64,000 nucleotides of DNA. Origin: Ihuprevotella massiliensis. GTDB lineage: Bacteria > Bacteroidota > Bacteroidia > Bacteroidales > Bacteroidaceae. The position numbers and the translations under genes were made by a program. The notes beneath the pieces are model-generated. The model searched no databases. It was not told the DNA's origin and was given only the letters and a program-made list of their open reading frames with translations. Of the stretch, positions 16,180-23,030 are shown piece by piece (positions within the stretch are counted from its first letter, which is position 1; every line of letters starts with the position of its first letter). Location of the stretch: NCBI GenBank assembly GCA_900095835.1, contig LT608321.1, positions 687,098-751,097 on the forward strand, given 5' to 3'.

Positions 16180-16515
16180 TCACCTTCCTCTTAAAGAAAA
16201 TGATTGTAACATTCCATCCTTGGACTTCCCTGTATAGGTATTTCTTGTATCAGGTTTCTTCCCATAGTTGTTTGTTATTGCATGCTCTACTATACCATGA
16301 CATTCGATTAAGTATGTCATCTGGTGTAAAGCGTTTAGATCATTGATATTACGTTGAAGACGAATGTATAGCGATTGAAATAATTCCTTTATCCAGGTCT
16401 TTTCCTTTTCCTCTGATACATTATAACTCAAATATAGTTCTATCACTCCTTCTCTCATCATTTGGTATTTACTCCCCAAAAAGGAAAAGAACAGTTCTTT
16501 AGCATTTGACTTCAT
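16180..16515 (-). CDS. Hypothetical protein, 111 aa, unit 2
   Basis: Same protein as 13677-14012. Confidence 0.5.
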   Translation of the reverse strand: MKSNAKELFFSFLGSKYQMMREGVIELYLSYNVSEEKEKTWIKELFQSLYIRLQRNINDLNALHQMTYLIECHGIVEHAITNNYGKKPDTRNTYTGKSKDGMLQSFSLRGR

Positions 16516-16649
16516 CTCTCTAAAATTCTACTTTCCATAAATTTCCCCATAGCAGGAGGGTATGTATACTGCGGTAGGTGAGGAAGCACGAAGTCCACAC
16601 ATACTCATCCGCATTGTTTGTCTAAGCAGAAGACTTCTATATTTCATAA

Positions 16650-17231
16650 TCAATGACTTATTCCAAGCTCTCTCATTTTTAGTCTATAAAGACTTGCCAC
16701 ATCCCTATAGTCTTTACTATACATTTCAGATTTTGAAGCGTCTACAAACATACGAACCCCCCAACCTGAATCATAGATAATGACAATATAGAAGACACTT
16801 CCATCTGTACGTCTGTAGTAGCTTACTTCGCCTAATTCATCTTCATAGTGATTTCCCCAATCCATTGTATTATCCCAATGACTATATACAGGATTATATT
16901 GATTCCCCTCTTTAAAATCCAAAGTCAAATACTTGGTTTTTCTATAAAAACGGATCTGATACTCTTCATATCGCTCCAAAGAATCCAGACACATATTCTT
17001 CCCAAAATACGTCTCTAAGCATTGCCTTATATTTTGTTCCAGATACGGAGCATTATCCACCAATACTGTGTGGTATACTGATTTCGTTCCTGAATCCGAG
17101 ACTGTTGTATCAGCCTCTAAAACATCACACCTTATTGGTGCAACAACAATATCTCTTCTAAAGTGAAAGATTACGCTCATCACTATGAAAGAGAGAAATG
17201 CCAGCCCAATAAAATTCTTCTTATGTCGCAT
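16650..17231 (-). CDS. Putative immunity protein, 193-aa family, hybrid copy 2
   Basis: Identical to hybrid copy 1, so the second duplication came after the hybrid had formed. Confidence 0.7.
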   Translation of the reverse strand: MRHKKNFIGLAFLSFIVMSVIFHFRRDIVVAPIRCDVLEADTTVSDSGTKSVYHTVLVDNAPYLEQNIRQCLETYFGKNMCLDSLERYEEYQIRFYRKTKYLTLDFKEGNQYNPVYSHWDNTMDWGNHYEDELGEVSYYRRTDGSVFYIVIIYDSGWGVRMFVDASKSEMYSKDYRDVASLYRLKMRELGISH

Positions 17232-17237
17232 TATATG

Positions 17238-17450
17238 TCACTTTAATTGGCCTTGTATTATAAATTCTTTCGACATCACACTAAGCTGGGTATACTTACG
17301 GGATACAATCTCTTTATTGGGGACGTACGAATCCAAATGTTTAGCCGGCGAATCTCCTGCCACCTTTGTCTCTTTCTTTGGTGCTTCTAAATAAACCTCA
17401 TTGAAAGAATAGACCTTGGCGCGCTCCTTGTTGAAGACTGGCACCTCCAC
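17238..17450 (-). pseudogene. Toxin head / foreign tail fusion, unit 3
   Basis: Identical to 12232-12444. Confidence 0.6.
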
Positions 17451-17456
17451 TCGAAT

Positions 17457-18128
17457 TTACTTCTTAGGTTCTTGATAACGTTCGATGTCTCGTTGGAGAT
17501 ACTGCCTAAACGTAGGAAACTCCTTGTCAGTATATTCGAGGATGCGATCGAGAGCACCTTTCGGGATGCGATCCAAGCGTATGAGTTGGTCGTATTCCCC
17601 AAACTTCGGATAGTCCACCCAGAGTAGCTCTAGCTCTTCGGCTGAGATGGGGGGATGTTCTGTTGTAATCATCTCAAATGTCCCATCATAAGCTTCCCCC
17701 TGATAGATAACAGACGAGCATCCACCTTCGTGGGTATACGAGAAATCGATACGGCGCATCCTTTTGTCTGTGCCTGGGTAGCATTCAAATAAGAAAATTG
17801 CTTTTAGAAATAGCTTGCCATTCTGGTTGCGTTGCTCTCGATACTGAAAAGTCAAATAGTCATCGTAGTTATCCCTCAAGAAATCCAAACCGAAGTATCC
17901 CACATTGGACTCAATGGCGCAGTAGGGGCTGTCATCCTCATTGAGAATCGTTGCAAAGTAAACCTTTTGTTGCTCATGCGCTTCGCGAGAGGCCAGTTCT
18001 AAAAGACCTTCCTTATTCTTTCGACGAGAGTAGCGAGTCTTGTTGTAGCCATCTAAAACCTTAAGTGCTTCTTCATCCGTCAATGGACGAAGCCATATCG
18101 TGTTCCAACGGTTTAGTAGAGTCTTCAT
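17457..18128 (-). CDS. Putative immunity protein, 223 aa, unit 3
   Basis: Same protein as 12451-13122. Confidence 0.65.
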   Translation of the reverse strand: MKTLLNRWNTIWLRPLTDEEALKVLDGYNKTRYSRRKNKEGLLELASREAHEQQKVYFATILNEDDSPYCAIESNVGYFGLDFLRDNYDDYLTFQYREQRNQNGKLFLKAIFLFECYPGTDKRMRRIDFSYTHEGGCSSVIYQGEAYDGTFEMITTEHPPISAEELELLWVDYPKFGEYDQLIRLDRIPKGALDRILEYTDKEFPTFRQYLQRDIERYQEPKK

Positions 18129-18265
18129 TTGTTGTATATATGGTTGTTAGTATCTCGAATCTTTATTCCTTTGAGATTTGCATAATTTATCACCTCCGTA
18201 GGTACGGCTTTGTGCTGCTCGGGCACTTCAAGAAACATCTGTCCTTTGAGTTTTTCACCGAAACC
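18125..18265 (-). pseudogene. Tail of the nuclease-like toxin, unit 3
   Basis: Identical to 13119-13259. Confidence 0.6.
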
Positions 18266-18274
18266 CTACTATTT

Positions 18275-18646
18275 CTATAACGAAGTATGGTTATGATAAT
18301 ACTCTCGTTGAAAATCTCGCCAATCTCGCATCAGTTCATAAACCTCTTCGATAGGGATAACAGCTTCTACCCGGTCGTCTTCGTAGACATTCTTAACTAC
18401 CGCTTTTTCTCTATCACACTCTATCATATACACCTCAAAGCCAAACCCTTCATAAAAGTCGACTTCGCCATTTAGAACCGCTTCAATCTCTCCGACAATC
18501 TCTTCAACGTAATCTAAAGATAGATGAACGATTTCATCCTGAAAGAAGCTTCCATACTTTTCTGGATTCTCTATAACAACTGATGGATAGCTATTTTTTC
18601 TACCATCACCATCCATATAGACTGTTTTCTTGAAAGAATAATGCAT
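18275..18646 (-). CDS. Putative immunity protein, 123 aa, unit 3
   Basis: Same protein as 13269-13640. Confidence 0.55.
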   Translation of the reverse strand: MHYSFKKTVYMDGDGRKNSYPSVVIENPEKYGSFFQDEIVHLSLDYVEEIVGEIEAVLNGEVDFYEGFGFEVYMIECDREKAVVKNVYEDDRVEAVIPIEEVYELMRDWRDFQREYYHNHTSL

Positions 18647-18682
18647 AATCACTCTGTTTATATCGGATAATACGAACTTATC

Positions 18683-19018
18683 TCACCTTCCTCTTAAAGA
18701 AAATGATTGTAACATTCCATCCTTGGACTTCCCTGTATAGGTATTTCTTGTATCAGGTTTCTTCCCATAGTTGTTTGTTATTGCATGCTCTACTATACCA
18801 TGACATTCGATTAAGTATGTCATCTGGTGTAAAGCGTTTAGATCATTGATATTACGTTGAAGACGAATGTATAGCGATTGAAATAATTCCTTTATCCAGG
18901 TCTTTTCCTTTTCCTCTGATACATTATAACTCAAATATAGTTCTATCACTCCTTCTCTCATCATTTGGTATTTACTCCCCAAAAAGGAAAAGAACAGTTC
19001 TTTAGCATTTGACTTCAT
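18683..19018 (-). CDS. Hypothetical protein, 111 aa, unit 3
   Basis: Same protein as 13677-14012. Confidence 0.5.
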   Translation of the reverse strand: MKSNAKELFFSFLGSKYQMMREGVIELYLSYNVSEEKEKTWIKELFQSLYIRLQRNINDLNALHQMTYLIECHGIVEHAITNNYGKKPDTRNTYTGKSKDGMLQSFSLRGR

Positions 19019-19152
19019 CTCTCTAAAATTCTACTTTCCATAAATTTCCCCATAGCAGGAGGGTATGTATACTGCGGTAGGTGAGGAAGCACGAAGTCCA
19101 CACATACTCATCCGCATTGTTTGTCTAAGCAGAAGACTTCTATATTTCATAA

Positions 19153-19734
19153 TCAATGACTTATTCCAAGCTCTCTCATTTTTAGTCTATAAAGACTTGC
19201 CACATCCCTATAGTCTTTACTATACATTTCAGATTTTGAAGCGTCTACAAACATACGAACCCCCCAACCTGAATCATAGATAATGACAATATAGAAGACA
19301 CTTCCATCTGTACGTCTGTAGTAGCTTACTTCGCCTAATTCATCTTCATAGTGATTTCCCCAATCCATTGTATTATCCCAATGACTATATACAGGATTAT
19401 ATTGATTCCCCTCTTTAAAATCCAAAGTCAAATACTTGGTTTTTCTATAAAAACGGATCTGATACTCTTCATATCGCTCCAAAGAATCCAGACACATATT
19501 CTTCCCAAAATACGTCTCTAAGCATTGCCTTATATTTTGTTCCAGATACGGAGCATTATCCACCAACACTATGTGGTATACTGATTTTATTCTTGAATTC
19601 GAGAAAGTTGTATCAGCCTCTAAAATATCACACCTTATTGGTTCAACAACAATGTCTCTTCTAAAGTGAAAGGTTACGCCCATCACGATGAAACAGAGAA
19701 ATGCCAGTCCAATAAGACTCTTCTTGTGTCGCAT
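19153..19734 (-). CDS. Putative membrane-anchored immunity protein, 193-aa family, parental copy B
   Basis: Differs from copy A along the N-terminal third (KKSLIGLAFLCFIVMGVTFH, VEPIRCDILEADTTFSNSRI, SVYHIVL). Its C-terminal two thirds are the version found in the hybrids. It is the second parent of the array and its most upstream gene. A toxin-tail remnant (MSEEITIQGQLN, stop) lies 8 bp before its ATG. Confidence 0.7.
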   Translation of the reverse strand: MRHKKSLIGLAFLCFIVMGVTFHFRRDIVVEPIRCDILEADTTFSNSRIKSVYHIVLVDNAPYLEQNIRQCLETYFGKNMCLDSLERYEEYQIRFYRKTKYLTLDFKEGNQYNPVYSHWDNTMDWGNHYEDELGEVSYYRRTDGSVFYIVIIYDSGWGVRMFVDASKSEMYSKDYRDVASLYRLKMRELGISH

Positions 19735-19742
19735 TGTATATA

Positions 19743-19784
19743 TCAGTTTAATTGACCTTGTATTGTAATTTCTTCCGACATCAT
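19743..19784 (-). pseudogene. Toxin-tail remnant before copy B
   Basis: Ends MSEEITIQGQLN, stop. Equivalent tails are MSKEFIIQGQLK before copy A and the hybrids, and MRKEIKIEGGFR before the 7092 gene. The frame stays open upstream into IS-like sequence, so the rest of the toxin has been replaced. Confidence 0.5.
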
Positions 19785-19796
19785 TGTCACAAAGGG

Positions 19797-19910
19797 TTTA
19801 CAGGACTCTAAATTGTGGGTAAGCTCCAATATTTTTATGGAAATGACCAAAAGCCAACAAGAATAATAAAGCTTATAGAGTCACAAATATCCGAATTATT
19901 CTCGAATTTC
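19797..19910. mobile_element. Degenerate IS start region at the right border of the island
   Basis: GTTTACAGGACTCT and GTGGGTAAGCTCC are followed by AGTCACAAATATCCGAATTATTCTC, nearly the same as AGTCACAAATATCGGAATTATTCTC in the remnant at 8905-9060. The encoded start (ESQISELFS) is broken by a stop. The two remnants bracket most of the cassette array. Confidence 0.4.
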
Positions 19911-20009
19911 CCTCCTTAGGAAGTTGTTTTAACACTTGCGCCGAAGCAATGTCTAGACTAAGGATTGCATGGATATCGCAAGAGATGAAATAGTACGTCG
20001 GACATCGTT

Positions 20010-20090
20010 CCGAAAATCTCCAACGTTTTCTGAAAAACCTCCCACGTTTTTGGAAAAATCTCCCACGTTTTTGGAGAAACGTCGGAGACA
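20010..20090. repeat. 21-bp degenerate minisatellite (about 3.5 units)
   Basis: Units such as AAAAACCTCCCACGTTTTTGG and AAAAATCTCCCACGTTTTTGG repeat with a 21-bp period. Read on the minus strand they carry GGGAGATTTTT, close to the CGGAGATTTTC core of the 21-bp array at 34265-34390. The apparent minus-strand reading frame here simply follows the period. Confidence 0.75.
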
Positions 20091-20092
20091 AT

Positions 20093-20284
20093 CCCTAATC
20101 GATCATTAGACCGTTATAGTGCAGATTGTTATAGAGAAGACAACTTCCTGGCATCTTTCATTTTCTTGTTGGCATCTTGCTTCTCGTCAGTTCTCGACGT
20201 AGCCTGCTACGCCTTCAAACTAACGAGAAACAATCTGCTCAACAATCCAATAAAATCTGTGCAGAATCTAATGACCGATTGGGG
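20093..20284. repeat. 192-bp MITE-like element, complete copy
   Basis: Ends are inverted: CCCTAATCGATCATTAGA (20093-20110) against TCTAATGACCGATTGGGG (20267-20284), 16 of 18 matching. An inner inverted pair (TTCTCGT .. AACGAGAA) encloses GTAGCCTGCTAC. Related copies begin at 59189 and 63846. No reading frame is conserved between copies, so a non-coding element is likely. Confidence 0.75.
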
Positions 20285-20376
20285 ATAATTTCTTTTTTGT
20301 CGGACCCTTTGTCGTAGCCATTGAGAGGAAAAATAGTAGACGAAAGACGAAATGTTGTCGTTTGTGAAAAATGTGC

Positions 20377-20705
20377 ATTGGGGTGCCTCTCGCGCGTACG
20401 CGCGCACGCACACTACAGGAGTTTTGCACTTTTTGCTTTCACAACCTTCACAGAAAACTCTGTAATAAGTTGATGTACAATGAATAAGGCGATATTTTCG
20501 GACAAAAATTAACAATCGAGCGATGAAATGCCTTTGACGGACCCGAAAAGCGGAAAAAGAGAGCTCGTAGAGGGACAAGAAAGAGAGGCAAGCTAAGAAA
20601 ACAAAATCGTATGAAATTGGGGCTATCGGTGAAGGTTGTGAAAGCAAAAAGTCAAAAACCCTAGGGATGCGCGCGTGTCACACGCGTGGGCGAGAAACGC
20701 CCCAT
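20377..20705. repeat. Large inverted repeat with GC-rich palindromes
   Basis: The perfect 24-bp core, ACTTTTTGCTTTCACAACC plus TTCAC (20428-20451), returns inverted at 20629-20652 with a 177-bp spacer. The similarity runs outward to about 75 bp, and each outer arm holds a palindrome: CGCGCGTACGCGCG (20391-20404) and CGCGTGTCACACGCG (20672-20686). I see no coding sequence in the spacer. Confidence 0.7.
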
Positions 20706-20723
20706 AAGAAAATCTCGAAATAT

Positions 20724-20786
20724 CGCAGGTTTTACAAGGCAGCTAGATTAGTTTGCATCTTTTACACCTGCAAACCTGCGTTTTTT
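20724..20786 (+). terminator. Hairpin followed by six T
   Basis: CGCAGGTTT (20724-20732) pairs with AAACCTGCG (20772-20780), then TTTTTT. The 39-nt loop is long. It lies before the lipoprotein gene and may be an attenuator or terminator, or part of the repeat-rich block. Confidence 0.35.
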
Positions 20787-20893
20787 AAGTTCGTTAATAC
20801 AGATATCTACAGACTGCGCAACCTGCAAAAGAAACAATACCCTTCTCTCACTTTTAGGCGCAGGAGAGTGAGCGAAAACTTAAATCAATCAAT

Positions 20894-21313
20894 ATGAAAG
20901 ACTTATCTTCCACTATTCACCTCGTCTTTGCCCTCATCGTTCTGCTCATCATGGGCAGTTGCACCACCACTCGCGAGATTCACCACCAAATCACGCTGCA
21001 CGACACCGTGCGTCTCAGCCAACACGATACTGTGCGACAATGGCACATTCAGCACGATAGTATTTTTCTTCACGACAGTGTTTACTGGCAAGGCAACCAA
21101 ATGGTGAAAGAGCGAACACACGAACATTGGCACTTCGTGCATGACACCCTGCATCGGGTACATCTCGATACCATGTTTCGGGCTAGAGATCGGCAAGAAC
21201 AACAACGCACTGCCACGTCGACGACTCCGCGTGACTCACTCACCTCTGCCCTACTCTTTGCCCTCATCGGCATTGCAGTGGGGGGAATGTTGAGAGGATA
21301 CCTCCGAAAATAA
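20894..21313 (+). CDS. Spanin-like lipoprotein, His/Asp-rich, 139 aa
   Basis: A lipoprotein signal (LIVLLIMGSC) is followed by about 80 residues in which HDT/HDS recur (HDTVRLSQHDTVRQ, HDSIFLHDSVYW). A C-terminal membrane helix (ALLFALIGIAVGGML) follows. This resembles the single-gene lysis proteins (unimolecular-spanin-like) of Bacteroidetes phages and integrative elements, where one protein links outer and inner membranes. No holin or lysozyme gene is beside it, so it may be a prophage relic. Function is inferred from architecture only. Confidence 0.6.
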   Translation: MKDLSSTIHLVFALIVLLIMGSCTTTREIHHQITLHDTVRLSQHDTVRQWHIQHDSIFLHDSVYWQGNQMVKERTHEHWHFVHDTLHRVHLDTMFRARDRQEQQRTATSTTPRDSLTSALLFALIGIAVGGMLRGYLRK

Positions 21314-21355
21314 GATCTATAACGCTCTGATGACCGATTTAGAATAATACCAAAT

Positions 21356-21387
21356 CGGCTGTGGCAAAACAGATCTTACCACAGCCG
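21356..21387. terminator. Bidirectional terminator between the spanin-like gene and aroE
   Basis: CGGCTGTGG / CCACAGCCG stem between converging genes, with TTATTTTT following on the plus strand. Just before it, at about 21328-21340, GATGACCGATTT resembles a stray right end of the 192-bp element. Confidence 0.75.
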
Positions 21388-21428
21388 AGCTGGATTATTT
21401 TTGGGGAAGGTGACATTCACAAAAAACT

Positions 21429-22253
21429 CTAGAGCGCAAGCGTGTGCCATGCCTCCCAGGCGGCTTCTGCCTGAAGGTGCAACATTTCGAGTCCATTTTT
21501 CACGACAGCCCCTTGCGCTTTGCCCAACTGCATGAAGCGCGTTTCGAGGGGATTGTAGACTAAGTCGTACAGCACATGCGCTGACGTGAGCCAAGCATAA
21601 GGGATGGCTGGCGCTTCCTCTACTTTGGGGTGCATGCCTAGCGGAGTGGTATTGACCACGAGAGGATGCGTTTTCATCGTTTCGGGCGTGAGAGCATCGT
21701 AAGTGAGCACCGGTACCACTGCTCCACCCACTTCCACACCTTGGGGCAAGGGATAACGACTCACATAGGTGGGATGAATGCCTAACTTTCGGAGCGCAAC
21801 AATGACCGCTCGTGATGCTCCACCTGTGCCCAACACAAGGGCACGCTGGATGTCGGGACGAAGCAAGGGGCGCAGACTCTCTGTGAATCCTACCCAATCG
21901 GAATTATCGCCCAATAGTCGCACTTCACCGTCATCACTGCGCACGATACGCACCACATTGACGGCTCCTATCCCAGTAGCAGCAGGCGACAAAGCATCGA
22001 GTTGCGCAATGATGGTTTGCTTGTGAGGGATAGTTACATTGAACCCACGTAAATCGGGATGTGCCATTGCCCACTGGTGCAAATCGGGCAGTTGCTCCAT
22101 TTGAAAGTTTTCGTAAGTGGCAGCAATGCTTTCACGTGAGAACTTTTCCGCAAAGTATTTTGCAGAAAAACTATGCCCAAGCGGAAAGCCGATGAGCCCA
22201 TATACATCGATAAAGGCAGTACCTTGGGAAGAAGGAGAAAGCGAGTGAGCCAT
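21429..22253 (-). CDS. aroE: Shikimate dehydrogenase (NADP-dependent)
   Basis: Reduces 3-dehydroshikimate to shikimate in aromatic amino acid biosynthesis. Visible motifs are the shikimate site FPLGHSFS (about 23-30), NVTIPHK with the catalytic Lys (about 72-78), GDNSDWVGF with the partner Asp, and the Rossmann turn GTGGASRAV. Length (274 aa) is normal. It is last in a same-strand series (clc, ubiE/menG, aroE) with only 17 bp to the preceding gene, so it is probably co-transcribed with the methyltransferase. Confidence 0.95.
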   Translation of the reverse strand: MAHSLSPSSQGTAFIDVYGLIGFPLGHSFSAKYFAEKFSRESIAATYENFQMEQLPDLHQWAMAHPDLRGFNVTIPHKQTIIAQLDALSPAATGIGAVNVVRIVRSDDGEVRLLGDNSDWVGFTESLRPLLRPDIQRALVLGTGGASRAVIVALRKLGIHPTYVSRYPLPQGVEVGGAVVPVLTYDALTPETMKTHPLVVNTTPLGMHPKVEEAPAIPYAWLTSAHVLYDLVYNPLETRFMQLGKAQGAVVKNGLEMLHLQAEAAWEAWHTLAL

Positions 22254-22270
22254 AACTCTTTGCTACAAAG

Positions 22271-23008
22271 CTATTTCTCCGCCGTGTAGAGCGTGGAGAG
22301 TCCGAAAGTGAAACGGCGGAATTTCACCGATTGAAAACCCGCTTTTTCGATGATTCCTTGCATCACTTCGCCTTGTGGGAAGGCTTCCATCGTAGCAGGC
22401 AGATAAGAATAGGCTCGGCTGTCGCGTGAAACGAGTTTTCCCACCAAGGGCATCCACACATGGGCATAGAGCCAGAAGAGCTGTTTCATAGGGAAGCGAA
22501 CTGGACTGGTGAGTTCGATGATGACGAGTCGTCCACCTGGTTTGAGCACACGGAGCATCTCGCGAAGTCCTCGGTCGAGATCTTCAAAGTTACGCACACC
22601 GTAAGCCACAGTGACGGCATCGAAAGTGTTATCCTCGAAAGAAAGTGCCATGCAGTCTTCCTTTTGTAGCGTGATGATGTCGGACTTTCCAGCGCGCTCC
22701 ACTTTCTCACGACCTACACTGAGCATCCCTTCTGAGAGGTCAGCTCCGATGAGTGATTGCGGCTGCAGACGGTCCACAGCCATAAGGGCGAAATCGCCTG
22801 TGCCAGTGGCTACATCTAGGATGCGCTGCGGAGCGTAGGGCTTCAAAGAGTCGATAGCTGCCTTGCGCCATGAGTGGTCGATGCCCAGTGAGAGGGTGTG
22901 ATTGAGAAAATCGTAGGAATGTGCGATTTGGTCGAACATACGTTCCACCTGTTCGCCTTTTGCTCCTTCGTTGGAGTAAGGCTTTATGCTTTCTTGCTGA
23001 TATTTCAT
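22271..23008 (-). CDS. ubiE/menG: Demethylmenaquinone methyltransferase
   Basis: SAM-dependent C-methylation of demethylmenaquinone, the last step in making menaquinone for anaerobic respiration. The sequence has [20 protein letters not shown], motif [13 protein letters not shown] (about 64-75), [13 protein letters not shown], and [14 protein letters not shown], all typical of UbiE/MenG. Length 245 aa is normal. A menaquinone-only role is inferred from the phylum. Confidence 0.94.
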   Translation of the reverse strand: MKYQQESIKPYSNEGAKGEQVERMFDQIAHSYDFLNHTLSLGIDHSWRKAAIDSLKPYAPQRILDVATGTGDFALMAVDRLQPQSLIGADLSEGMLSVGREKVERAGKSDIITLQKEDCMALSFEDNTFDAVTVAYGVRNFEDLDRGLREMLRVLKPGGRLVIIELTSPVRFPMKQLFWLYAHVWMPLVGKLVSRDSRAYSYLPATMEAFPQGEVMQGIIEKAGFQSVKFRRFTFGLSTLYTAEK

Positions 23009-23030
23009 TGCAAAGTTTGTGCGTTATGGC

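Larger units (their letters stand above)
11998..19566. repeat. 2,503-bp tandem repeat, three units
   Basis: Every gene between 12.2 and 19.0 kb recurs at exactly +2,503 and +5,006 with, as far as read by eye, identical DNA. Each unit runs (minus strand) immunity-193, 111-aa gene, 125-aa gene, nuclease-toxin tail, 223-aa gene, nuclease-toxin head. The outer limits lie inside the first and last 193-aa genes. Identity this high implies recent amplification, ongoing homogenisation, or an assembly artefact. Confidence 0.95.

Noticed and set aside
12300-19700. CRISPR array as explanation of the periodic region
   Set aside because: The period is 2,503 bp and the units are gene-bearing; no short spaced repeats and no cas genes.
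19873-20091. 72-codon minus-strand frame with KRGRFF repeats
   Set aside because: The repeats only reflect the 21-bp minisatellite read in one frame.
20207-20647. 146-codon minus-strand frame
   Set aside because: Covers the end of the MITE-like element and one arm of the large inverted repeat; the translation has no protein-like features.
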